Counted from the first letter of the stretch, positions 1-5,704 are shown. The stretch is DNA of 5,808 bases from Pseudomonadota bacterium (GCA_023410975.1 JAEYPG010000237.1:1-5808); one strand, 5' to 3'. Made by a program: numbers and translations. Notes: generated by a model from the sequence alone, not told the origin.

Positions 1-25
1 AACACCAGCCACTACACGCGCCCAC

Positions 26-39
26 ACCCCCTTGGGGGT
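26..39. other. Short GC-rich stem-loop 3' of the kinase gene
   Basis: Five C residues, TT and five G residues, flanked by A and T, form a small symmetrical hairpin about 76 bases past the kinase stop codon. Neither strand shows an adjacent run of T, so it is not a typical rho-independent terminator. It could weakly stabilise the 3' end of the kinase mRNA or be chance. The rest of bases 1-114 shows no supportable gene. A TATAAA-like box on the minus strand (53-58) has no matching -35 element. Confidence 0.25.
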
Positions 40-114
40 AGAGGACGCTTCTTTTATAGCAATTCCGATCTTGGTCGCCAGCAATCCCGCTCATAGCTGC
101 TGTTCGGCTCAGGG

Positions 115-1491
115 CTAGAAAGGGGAAGAATTGCCAGCCGTTGCAGCCTGCCGAGCGGCCTCTGCTGCTTTTAGATTAACAACAGCGGCGCGTACAGCCG
201 CATGTCTGCACTCTGCTGGGTCTATGTGCTGTATGAAGTGCGTGTCGCGTTCAACAAGAATGTCGTGGACTCGCTGGCCCAACTCAGCCTCCTCTACACG
301 AATAATCATCGCCTTGCACGTGCCCATGGCCGCAAAACGGTTCTGGCGTACTGCCGCGATGATAGCCACGCGAAGCGCCTCCGCTTTGTTAGCAGCGGAG
401 ATACTTTCGGATTCGAACAGTACCTTCATGTTTTTGGCAATGTCCTCGGCGAAGCTCCACGAGTAGGTAGCGTTCTCCGCCATTCCGCGGTAGATCTGGA
501 TGAACTGCGAGAGGTGTGAATGTACGAGAGCCTGTGACAGCACGGAAAATGCCTCTGGGGGCAGTTCCAAGCACATTTGATGTTGGTCGCGCGGCTCCAA
601 ATGGCCCAACTCTTCCACGAACTGACTAACTTCGGCAGGGCTGTATTGCTGAGAGAGCCTCAGCTTGTCAGCAATAGCACGCATCAACGCGTAAGCCTTA
701 CCAGGACCGACTGCCCGCCCCAAAAGCACATCGAACGCCGACTTTAGGCTCTGCTTCAGCGACGCCAGCGACTGGTAACGGCTCATCGGATTGACTGCAC
801 AGCACCGCTCAAGGATCGGAAACAATTGCGGCGGAATGCCGTCCGCTACGAGGTACATCGGATCGCGGCCACAGAGCAGCACATAGAAGGATTTACCCAG
901 CATGAAGATGTCCGAGGTCGCATCCGCGTCCTTAAAGCCGCCGTTCATAAACTCTGGTGGCATGTAGCCGGGCGTGCCGGCCCATTGAGTACTGCGAGTA
1001 AAGCCGGTTAGCGACTGATGCTCAGTGCAAAGACCGAGGTCTGAGACGACCATCGTGCCCGCCCCAAGGAGAAAGTTTTGCGGTTTTACATCGCGGTGGA
1101 AGACCTGCTTCTCGTGCAAATGGGAAAGGCAATCGATCATCCGGTTGAAGACAACATCAACCTGTTCAAGGTTGGCCCTGAATTGCGCTGCCTTGCCCAT
1201 CAGGTCCCCATGCTCATAGTGGGGCATGACGAAGTAGGGTGGGTCGTGGTCAAGGTTGGCGTCCACGATCGGCACGACGTAGTTGCTGCCAGCGAACTGC
1301 TGCATCAGCCGAACCTCACGCCTGAATCGGGCCCGCATCTCCTCGTCGGCAAATTTGCATACTTTCAGGACGAGCGGCGAGCCTGTCGAGCCGACTGCGG
1401 TCACGTACAGGAGTGTCCCCATTCCGCCAGCGTTGCTGCACGACCCCTGGATCTGATACTTCCCATCAATAACGGCTGCTTGTGGCTGCAC
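115..1491 (-). CDS. Soluble Hanks-type serine/threonine protein kinase with uncharacterised C-terminal domain
   Basis: This is a cytosolic eukaryotic-like protein kinase of 458 residues, counted from the preferred GTG start at 1491. The kinase fold covers about residues 10-250. It has a glycine-rich loop with a GGMG core (16-25), the ATP-anchoring Lys43 in LVLK, a helix-C Glu59, the catalytic loop HRDVKPQN (132-139), DLG in place of DFG (151-153), a GTPGYMPPE activation-segment end (172-180), Asp194 and Arg238. All main catalytic residues are present, so activity is likely. Residues 260-458 are helix-rich, have no transmembrane segment or PASTA repeats, and match no family I can name. A TTG start at 1554 is possible, but GTG at 1491 has AGGAGG four bases upstream and begins just before the fold. 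GC content is clearly lower than in the tol genes, which suggests transfer. Substrate and role are unknown; stress signalling or phage defence are guesses. Confidence 0.88.
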   Translation of the reverse strand: MQPQAAVIDGKYQIQGSCSNAGGMGTLLYVTAVGSTGSPLVLKVCKFADEEMRARFRREVRLMQQFAGSNYVVPIVDANLDHDPPYFVMPHYEHGDLMGKAAQFRANLEQVDVVFNRMIDCLSHLHEKQVFHRDVKPQNFLLGAGTMVVSDLGLCTEHQSLTGFTRSTQWAGTPGYMPPEFMNGGFKDADATSDIFMLGKSFYVLLCGRDPMYLVADGIPPQLFPILERCCAVNPMSRYQSLASLKQSLKSAFDVLLGRAVGPGKAYALMRAIADKLRLSQQYSPAEVSQFVEELGHLEPRDQHQMCLELPPEAFSVLSQALVHSHLSQFIQIYRGMAENATYSWSFAEDIAKNMKVLFESESISAANKAEALRVAIIAAVRQNRFAAMGTCKAMIIRVEEAELGQRVHDILVERDTHFIQHIDPAECRHAAVRAAVVNLKAAEAARQAATAGNSSPF

Positions 1492-1501
1492 AATTCCTCC
1501 T
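1489..1501 (-). promoter_or_regulatory. Shine-Dalgarno and GTG start of the kinase gene
   Basis: On the minus strand AGGAGG (1501-1496) is followed by AATT and then GTG (1491-1489). This is the only strong ribosome binding site near the 5' end of the frame. The TTG at 1554 has no purine-rich element at a proper distance. The four-base spacing is a little short but usable. This decides the start in favour of GTG and removes 21 residues that do not look like part of the kinase fold. Confidence 0.65.
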
Positions 1502-1522
1502 GGGTTCCTTGTTCCTGCATCA

Positions 1523-1528
1523 ATGATA
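1523..1528 (-). promoter_or_regulatory. Possible -10 box for the kinase gene
   Basis: TATCAT on the minus strand matches the sigma70 -10 consensus at five of six positions. It lies about 32 bases upstream of the preferred GTG start, leaving a short leader with the ribosome binding site. The best -35-like hexamer, TTGTCG, is 20 bases upstream, which is too far. The call is therefore weak, although a start site here would exclude the TTG start at 1554. Confidence 0.25.
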
Positions 1529-1531
1529 AGA

Positions 1532-1783
1532 GCCGCGTAGCACTTCGCCGACAAACTCTCACCTAACTAGCGAAGCGCGTTGGCGATTGCATCCAGGGCA
1601 AGAACGGCATGAGGTTGGGGGTCACTGCCACCACGCGGGCTGCAAGGTGAGAAGGTGATGGTGCAAGTGACGCACAAGGGCAACAGTTCACCTCCACCCC
1701 CCGCTCATCAATCGAGGGCCAACGGTATCGGTGGAGTTAGCAACGCAGGCCTTCTCACCCTGACCAGAGATGGACCAGAAAAG
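1532..1783. other. Noncoding stretch between kinase and tRNA terminator
   Basis: No credible gene is seen here on either strand. GC content is intermediate (about 62% in one sampled row). It presumably holds the kinase promoter and the junction between core chromosome and accessory DNA. The only structure noticed is a separated inverted repeat, GGTGAGAAGG at 1646-1655 and CCTTCTCACC at 1750-1759. No integrase, IS end or copy of the tRNA 3' end was found. Confidence 0.4.
1646..1759. repeat. Separated 10-bp inverted repeat
   Basis: GGTGAGAAGG at 1646-1655 is the exact reverse complement of CCTTCTCACC at 1750-1759, with 94 bases between the arms. It lies in the noncoding stretch upstream of the kinase gene. 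It could be a protein-binding pair or a recombination scar, but a 10-bp match in about 230 bases can also arise by chance. Confidence 0.25.
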
Positions 1784-1818
1784 AAAAAAGGACTTAGGCT
1801 ACTACAGCCTAAGTCCTT
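1784..1818 (-). terminator. Rho-independent terminator of the tRNA-Lys operon
   Basis: A perfect 13-bp stem (1806-1818 with 1788-1800) closes a five-base loop (1801-1805). On the minus strand it is followed by a T-rich run (1789-1784, then CTTTTC). It starts 17 bases past the CCA end of tRNA-Lys(CUU), as expected for a tRNA operon terminator. It separates the tRNA transcript from the kinase gene, which therefore needs its own promoter. Confidence 0.9.
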
Positions 1819-1835
1819 GATTCCTTTAGCAATTC

Positions 1836-1911
1836 TGGTGGGCCCTGTAGGATTCGAACCTACGACCAACGGATTAAGAGTCCGCTGCTCTACCAACTGA
1901 GCTAAGAGCCC
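1836..1911 (-). tRNA. tRNA-Lys (anticodon CUU)
   Basis: This 76-base tRNA has its 3' CCA encoded. The acceptor stem GGGCTCT pairs with AGGGCCC through one G-U pair (U5-G68), with discriminator A73. The D-stem is GCTC/GAGC, the anticodon stem GCGGA/TCCGT, and the seven-base loop CTCTTAA gives anticodon CUU, which reads AAG. The T-arm is GTAGG-TTCGAAT-CCTAC. U36-A37-A38 is the usual context for t6A/ct6A at position 37. It is the second gene of a two-tRNA transcript, 24 bases after tRNA-Lys(UUU), and lies next to the operon terminator. The low-GC kinase region begins beyond that terminator, so this is the core tRNA nearest a possible island border. Confidence 0.97.
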
Positions 1912-1935
1912 CCGAGCAAACTTCGACGCAGATGA

Positions 1936-2011
1936 TGGTGGGGTGTGCAGGATTCGAACCTGCGACCAACGGATTAAAAGTCCGCTGCTCTACCGACTGA
2001 GCTAACAACCC
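1936..2011 (-). tRNA. tRNA-Lys (anticodon UUU)
   Basis: This 76-base tRNA has CCA encoded. The anticodon loop CTTTTAA between GCGGA and TCCGT gives anticodon UUU, which reads AAA (and AAG by wobble). The D-stem is GCTC/GAGC and the T-arm GCAGG-TTCGAAT-CCTGC. U36-A37-A38 fits t6A/ct6A modification. The acceptor arm is odd: 5' GGGTTGT faces 3'-strand ACACCCC, which leaves U4 opposite C69 (plus-strand bases 2008 and 1943). All other acceptor pairs are Watson-Crick. A T at 1943 would give a fully paired stem. The gene is first in the operon, after a leader of about 60 bases that would be processed by RNase P. Confidence 0.96.
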
Positions 2012-2074
2012 ATCAGCTCGACGCTCCGTTCAATCAACTGCTTGATCAACGAATCGTCGTCTGCGAAGCCTCGC

Positions 2075-2120
2075 ATTCTAGCAATGTTTTTTGGCTTTGC
2101 AAAGCCCTGAGCATTTTTTT
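2075..2120 (-). promoter_or_regulatory. Promoter of the tRNA-Lys operon with extended -10 and A-tract
   Basis: On the minus strand TTGCAA (2102-2097) and TAGAAT (2080-2075) are 16 bases apart. TGC directly before TAGAAT makes an extended -10 element. An A7 run (2120-2114) about 12 bases upstream of the -35 box sits where an UP element would be, and more A residues fill the spacer. Initiation would fall near 2068, giving a leader of about 57 bases before tRNA-Lys(UUU). The GC-rich bases just after the -10 box resemble discriminators of stringently controlled stable-RNA promoters, but that regulation is inferred. The -35 box is the centre of a 14-base palindrome, GGCTTTGCAAAGCC (2093-2106). Confidence 0.7.
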
Positions 2121-2128
2121 GTGTGCCC

Positions 2129-2152
2129 TTGCGCAGGTGGGTGCCTGCGCAA
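2129..2152 (-). terminator. Stem-loop after tcdA, possible terminator without U-tract
   Basis: A perfect 9-bp stem, TTGCGCAGG (2129-2137) with CCTGCGCAA (2144-2152), closes a six-base loop. It lies 14 bases past the tcdA stop. On the minus strand it is followed by GGGCACAC and then A residues, so there is no U-tract. It may mark the 3' end of the tolB-pal-cpoB-tcdA transcript, possibly together with Rho, or it may only protect the mRNA end. A smaller hairpin (GGCGCT...AGCGCC, 2160-2173) overlaps the tcdA stop codon. Confidence 0.45.
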
Positions 2153-2165
2153 CGTCGCCGGCGCT

Positions 2166-2975
2166 TCAGCGCCGCGCCAGCACCAGCCGCGTGAGCTCCG
2201 CCGCGGCCACCAGGCCGAAGGTGGCGGTGACGGTGACGCTGGAGCCGTAGCCGTGGCAGTTGAGGCTGCCGTCCACCGAGCAGGCGGCGTCCGCGGGCGG
2301 GCGCACGCTCTCGCGCGAGAACACGCAGCGCACGCCGATGGCGCCCTTGCGCGGCGCGCCCAGCTTGCGCAGGCGCTGGCGCAGGCCCGCCAGCAGCGGG
2401 TCGTGCGTGGTGTCGGCCAGGTCTGCCACCTCCACGAGTTGCGGCTGCAGCTTGCCGCCGGCCGCGCCCACGCTGACGAAGGGCACGCGCTCGCGCAGCG
2501 CCCAGTCGGCCAGCGCCAGCTTGGCGCGCGACTGGTCGCAGGCGTCGATGAGCCCGTCCACCGGTTGCGGCAGCAACGCCGGCCAGTTGCCGGGCTCGAC
2601 GAAGTCCTCCACGCCGTGCACCACGCAGCCCGGATGGATGTCGGCGATGCGCGCGCGCAGCGCAGCCACCTTGGCCATGCCCACCGTGGCGCCCAGCGCC
2701 TGGACCTGGCGGTTGATGTTGGACTCGGCCACGTGGTCCAGGTCGATGAGCGTGAGCGAGGCCACGCCGCAGCGCGCCAGCGCCTCCACCGCCCAGGAGC
2801 CCACGCCGCCCACGCCCACCACCGCGAGCCGCGCGCCGCGCAGCCGCGCGTAGGCCTGCTCGCCATGCAGGCGGCGCAGGCTGCCGAAGCGGCGCTCGTC
2901 GTCGGCCTCGTCCAGCGGACCGGCTCCGGGCGTCAGGTGCTGCAGGTCGCCTTGGGCCGCCGCCATGGAGGTCAC
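2166..2975 (-). CDS. tcdA: tRNA threonylcarbamoyladenosine dehydratase TcdA (CsdL)
   Basis: TcdA is an E1-like (ThiF/MoeB superfamily) cytosolic enzyme. It uses ATP to dehydrate t6A37 to cyclic t6A37 in tRNAs that read ANN codons. This 269-residue protein opens its fold with RFGSLRRLHGEQAY (29-42) and has the nucleotide-binding GVGGVGSW (54-61), the LIDLDHV acid pair (Asp78, Asp80), SNINRQ (85-90), Lys102, DACDQSRAK (144-152), VGAAGGK (169-175) and DPLLAGLRQRLRK (192-204), all in the order of the E. coli enzyme. Length is normal. The GTG start at 2975 overlaps the cpoB stop (GTGA), which suggests translational coupling. An ATG three codons in (2966) is the alternative. It is the last gene of the tol-pal run and lies directly upstream of two tRNA-Lys genes, which are expected substrates. 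Confidence 0.95.
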   Translation of the reverse strand: MTSMAAAQGDLQHLTPGAGPLDEADDERRFGSLRRLHGEQAYARLRGARLAVVGVGGVGSWAVEALARCGVASLTLIDLDHVAESNINRQVQALGATVGMAKVAALRARIADIHPGCVVHGVEDFVEPGNWPALLPQPVDGLIDACDQSRAKLALADWALRERVPFVSVGAAGGKLQPQLVEVADLADTTHDPLLAGLRQRLRKLGAPRKGAIGVRCVFSRESVRPPADAACSVDGSLNCHGYGSSVTVTATFGLVAAAELTRLVLARR

Positions 2976-3736
2976 TTCAGCGCCGCCAGCCGCTCGCGGC
3001 CGGCCACCGCCGCCTCGGACTGCGGGTACTTGGCCACCAGCTCGTTGAGCGTGGCGCGCGCGCCCTTGGTGTCCTTGGCCTCGGCCTGCGCGTTGGCCGC
3101 GGCCAGCAGCGCCTCGGCCGCGCGCGGGTGCTGCGGCGCGGCGGCGACGAAGGCGCGGAAGGTGGCGATGGCTTCCTTGTACTCGCGCTTGCCGTACTGG
3201 GCGTTGCCCAGCCAGAAGCGCGCGGCGTCGGCATAGCCGCTCTGCGGCCAGCGCTTGAGGAAGGCGCCGAAGGCGTTGGCAGCGCCGGCGAAGTCGGCGT
3301 TGCGCATCAGCGCCACGGCCTCGTCGTACTGGCGCTTCTCCTCCGGATCGGCGCTGAACTCCTTGCCGTCGAGCGTGACCTTCTGCGGCTCGAACTTGCG
3401 CATGCGCTCGTCCACGCCCTGCGCGATGTCCTTCTGCCGGCGCTGCAGCTCGGCCACGTCGCGCGCGAGCTGCTCGTTGGTGCCGCGCAGCGTGGCCATT
3501 TCGGCGCGCTGGGTCTCGAGCTGGTTATTGAGGTCCACCAGGCTGCGGCGCAGCTGCGTGAGCTGCTCCTGCATCTGCGCGTCCAGCGCCTTCTGCGCCT
3601 TGGCGGCATCCTCGACCTGCTTGCGCAGCTCCAGGATGGCGCGCCGCGCTTCGTTGTCCGGGAAGATCTCGGCACGCGCCGCGGGCAGCGCCAGTGCCAG
3701 CGCCGCCGCCAGGGCCAGGAAGCGCGGGGCGTGCAT
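2972..3736 (-). CDS. cpoB: Cell division coordinator CpoB (YbgF, Tol-Pal system TPR protein)
   Basis: CpoB is a periplasmic protein that links Tol-Pal driven outer-membrane constriction with septal peptidoglycan synthesis. In E. coli it binds TolA and PBP1B. The 254-residue product has a signal peptide with likely cleavage after ARA (residue 22), a charged heptad-like coiled coil (about 30-115) that mediates trimerisation in the family, and a C-terminal TPR region (about 134-250). That region includes three typical repeat joints: WPQSGYADAARFWLG (163-177), APQHPRAAEAL (200-210) and YPQSEAAVAG (237-246). The ATG lies one base after the pal stop. An AAGGA ribosome binding site sits inside the pal 3' end (3745-3749). 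Its own stop overlaps the tcdA GTG, so the genes are tightly coupled. Length and layout are normal. Confidence 0.96.
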   Translation of the reverse strand: MHAPRFLALAAALALALPAARAEIFPDNEARRAILELRKQVEDAAKAQKALDAQMQEQLTQLRRSLVDLNNQLETQRAEMATLRGTNEQLARDVAELQRRQKDIAQGVDERMRKFEPQKVTLDGKEFSADPEEKRQYDEAVALMRNADFAGAANAFGAFLKRWPQSGYADAARFWLGNAQYGKREYKEAIATFRAFVAAAPQHPRAAEALLAAANAQAEAKDTKGARATLNELVAKYPQSEAAVAGRERLAALK

Positions 3737-3737
3737 G

Positions 3738-4274
3738 TCAGCGGTCCTTGATCTCGGCGCGGCGGTTCTTGGCCCAGGCGCCTTCGTCGCTGCCCTGCAC
3801 CGCCGGACGCTCCTCGCCGAAGCTCACCGGCTCCATTTGGGCGGCGTTGACGCCCAGCAGGCTCATGGAGCGCGCCACGGCCTCGGCGCGCTTCTGGCCC
3901 AGCGCTAGGTTGTACTCGCGGCCACCGCGCTCGTCGGTGTGGCCCTCGATGCTCACGCGCTTGCTCTTGTCGGCGTTCAGGCGCTTGGCCTGCGCCTCCA
4001 CCACCGGGCGGTACTCGTCCTTGACCACGAAGCTGTCGAAGTCGAAGTACACGACGCGCGGCGCATTGGCGGCCGCGGCGTTCGGGTCCACGCTCACCGT
4101 CGTGACCTGCGACTGCGGCGCACCGCCCGCACCGGCGCCGGCACCTGCGTTGGCGTCGGCCGCCACGGGCGTGCGCGTCTCCACCGGGGTTTCGTTGAGC
4201 TTCACGCCCGAGGCGCAACCGGCCAGCAGGGCCGCCACCGCCAGCGCACCCAGGCTGCCACGCATTGCATTCAT
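3738..4274 (-). CDS. pal: Peptidoglycan-associated lipoprotein Pal
   Basis: Pal is an outer-membrane lipoprotein whose OmpA-like domain binds diaminopimelate in peptidoglycan and TolB in turn. It anchors the outer membrane and helps it constrict at division. The 178-residue protein starts at ATG 4274 with AAGGAG eight bases upstream. The frame stays open upstream, but without a ribosome site. A lipobox LAGC puts the lipidated Cys at residue 20, followed by Ala, which fits outer-membrane sorting. An Ala/Gly-rich flexible linker covers about 38-71. The OmpA-C domain begins at VVYFDFDSF (74-82) and carries the ligand-binding GHTDERGGREYN (111-122), LGQKRAEAV (125-133) and NRRAE (170-174). It lies 91 bases after tolB and one base before cpoB, the conserved order. 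Nothing appears broken. Confidence 0.98.
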   Translation of the reverse strand: MNAMRGSLGALAVAALLAGCASGVKLNETPVETRTPVAADANAGAGAGAGGAPQSQVTTVSVDPNAAAANAPRVVYFDFDSFVVKDEYRPVVEAQAKRLNADKSKRVSIEGHTDERGGREYNLALGQKRAEAVARSMSLLGVNAAQMEPVSFGEERPAVQGSDEGAWAKNRRAEIKDR

Positions 4275-4365
4275 CGTTTCCACTCCTTGACGAAAAAATA
4301 GACAGGAATTCTGACTCAAAGCCCGAGGCCGCCCGCCAAAGGTTGGGGCCGCCACGGTTGCCGGC
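4275..4365 (-). promoter_or_regulatory. tolB-pal intergenic leader with strong ribosome binding site
   Basis: This 91-base gap is the longest inside the tol-pal run. On the minus strand it ends with AAGGAG (4288-4283) eight bases before the pal ATG, preceded by an AT-rich patch with six T residues (4298-4293). Such a strong, U-rich leader fits the much higher Pal level needed relative to TolB. No convincing hairpin or well-spaced -35/-10 pair was found, so an internal promoter is not claimed. Confidence 0.45.
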
Positions 4366-5661
4366 TCAACGGCCGAAGGGGCCCCACACGGGCTCGCGCA
4401 CGTCCAGCCCCGAGGACAGCAGCCGCGTCTTGATGCGGCCGTCCAGCGTGGTGGTCATGAGCACGTCGCGCCCGCCGCTGCGGGTGGCGTAGATGATCAG
4501 CCGCCCGTTGGGGGCGAAGCTCGGGCTCTCGTCGTCCGAGGTGTCGGTGAGCGCGCGCACGTCGCCGTTGCCGAGGTCCATCACCATCAGCTTGAACGCG
4601 CCGCCCTGGCGCGTGATGTAGGCCATGGAGCGCCCGTCGGGGCTGATGGCGGGGCTGATGTTGTAGCCGCCGTTGAAGGTCACGCGCTCCGGGCTGCCGC
4701 CGCTTGCCGCCATGCGGTAGACCTGCGGGCTGCCGCCGCGGTCGCTCACGAAGTAGATCTGGCGCCCGTCGGGGCTGAACACCGGCTCGGTGTCGATGGC
4801 GGAGCTGCTGGTCAGGCGCCGCACGTTGCCGCCGCTGCGGTCCATCACGTGCAGCTGCGAGCCGCCTTCGCGCGAGAGCGTGAGCGCGATTTGGCCGCCG
4901 TCGGGCGACCAGGCCGGGGCGCTGTTGCTGCCGCGGAAGTCGGCCACCTTGCGCCGCGCGCCGCTGGAGATGTCCTGCACCCAGACCACGGCCTTCTGCG
5001 TCTCGAAGCTGACGTAGGCCAGCTCGCGCCCGTTGGGCGACCAGGCCGGCGAGATGATGGGCTCGGGGCTGGCCAGCGCGACCTGCCCGCCCTCGCCGTC
5101 GGCGTCCGTGACGCGCAGCGTGTAGCGGCCGGCGGCGCGCGTGACGTAGGCGATGCGGGTGGAGAACACGCCCTTCTCGCCCGTGAGCTTCTCGTAGATG
5201 GCGTCGGCCACGCGGTGCGCGGCCAGGCGCAGGTCGGCGCTGGGCACCGCGTAGGCCTGGCCGCCCAGGTCCTCGCCCTTGACCACGTCCCAGAGCTTGT
5301 GGCGCACGTCGAAGCGGCCGTCGGCCAGGCGGCTCACCGAGCCCAGCGCCAGCGCGTCCACGTTGCGGCCCTTCCACTCGCTCATGACCGGCAGCGAGCC
5401 CTCGTCGAGCACGCCCGGCGCCTCGGAGGCGCGGAACAGGCCGCTGCGCTCCAGGTCGGCGCGCACGATCTCGCTGATGGGCTGGCCGCCGAGCTTCTCG
5501 TCGCGGAAGCGCGCGATGGCGATCGGAATCTGCGTCGCGCCGACGCCGCTGATCTCGACACGGAACTGCGCCAGCGCCGGCGCACCCGCCGCCGCGCCGA
5601 GCGCGGCCAGGACGGCACGCCGCCGCCAGCTGGGGCGGCTCAAAGCATCAGGTGTGGTCAT
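4366..5661 (-). CDS. tolB: Tol-Pal system periplasmic protein TolB
   Basis: TolB is a periplasmic beta-propeller that cycles between Pal and TolA, coupling the proton-driven TolQRA motor to the outer membrane. The 431-residue product starts at ATG 5661. Its N-terminus has three Arg (13-15) before a hydrophobic stretch, with likely cleavage after ALA (31), so export could be by Tat or Sec. The mature N-terminus FRVEISGVG and the first domain (to about 160) match TolB. Six propeller motifs follow at a 43-44 residue period: SPAWSPNG (204), APAWSPDG (248), EPVFSPDG (292), SPAISPDG (336), SPSFAPNG (379) and EPVWGPFG (423). The frame is open to 5745, but that extension lacks a signal-like start and would cross the likely promoter. 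No clear Shine-Dalgarno precedes the ATG. tolA should lie beyond 5808. Confidence 0.97.
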   Translation of the reverse strand: MTTPDALSRPSWRRRAVLAALGAAAGAPALAQFRVEISGVGATQIPIAIARFRDEKLGGQPISEIVRADLERSGLFRASEAPGVLDEGSLPVMSEWKGRNVDALALGSVSRLADGRFDVRHKLWDVVKGEDLGGQAYAVPSADLRLAAHRVADAIYEKLTGEKGVFSTRIAYVTRAAGRYTLRVTDADGEGGQVALASPEPIISPAWSPNGRELAYVSFETQKAVVWVQDISSGARRKVADFRGSNSAPAWSPDGGQIALTLSREGGSQLHVMDRSGGNVRRLTSSSAIDTEPVFSPDGRQIYFVSDRGGSPQVYRMAASGGSPERVTFNGGYNISPAISPDGRSMAYITRQGGAFKLMVMDLGNGDVRALTDTSDDESPSFAPNGRLIIYATRSGGRDVLMTTTLDGRIKTRLLSSGLDVREPVWGPFGR

Positions 5662-5690
5662 GTAGGGAGGCAGGCAGCCAAAAGCCGCCG

Positions 5691-5696
5691 ATTCTA
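5691..5696 (-). promoter_or_regulatory. Possible -10 box upstream of tolB
   Basis: TAGAAT on the minus strand matches the -10 consensus at five of six positions and equals the -10 box of the tRNA-Lys promoter in this window. It would start transcription near 5684 with a leader of about 22 bases before the tolB ATG. No good -35 hexamer lies at the right distance, as that position is filled by a GC palindrome. An activator or a weak promoter would be needed. Confidence 0.35.
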
Positions 5697-5704
5697 GGCA
5701 AGCG

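Noticed and set aside
53..58. TATAAA on the minus strand as a promoter for a gene below base 1
   Set aside because: No -35-like hexamer is found 16-18 bases upstream, and the downstream gene is not visible.
409..418. GGATTCGAAC, identical to part of the tRNA T-arm, inside the kinase gene (possible att copy)
   Set aside because: Only 10 bases match, with no other tRNA arm or extension, and the bases form ordinary codons in the kinase frame.
1078..1566. 162-residue plus-strand frame opposite the kinase N-terminus
   Set aside because: It is antisense to the kinase catalytic region, which has clear conserved motifs on the minus strand. The plus-strand translation shows no recognisable motif.
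1561..1567. ACCTAAC, resembling an integron attC core site next to the kinase 5' end
   Set aside because: No partner core of the GTTRRRY type with inverted arms occurs at a proper distance. GTTAGCA at 1736 does not fit the consensus and is too far away.
1708..1896. 62-residue minus-strand frame with VVGSNPTGPT
   Set aside because: It is a direct translation of tRNA-Lys(CUU) and its terminator, a well-known spurious gene type.
1655..1900. 81-residue plus-strand frame ending in GPVGFEPTTNGLRV
   Set aside because: It runs through the terminator and antisense to tRNA-Lys(CUU). This peptide ending is a familiar false product of antisense tRNA reading.
2091..3236. 381-residue plus-strand frame opposite tcdA and cpoB
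   Set aside because: It is a GC-rich mirror frame with His/Ala/Arg-heavy composition. The minus strand carries two well-recognised genes here.
4316..5377. 353-residue minus-strand frame inside tolB
   Set aside because: It is an out-of-frame Arg/Gly/Ala-rich shadow of tolB. The true tolB frame shows six regular propeller motifs.
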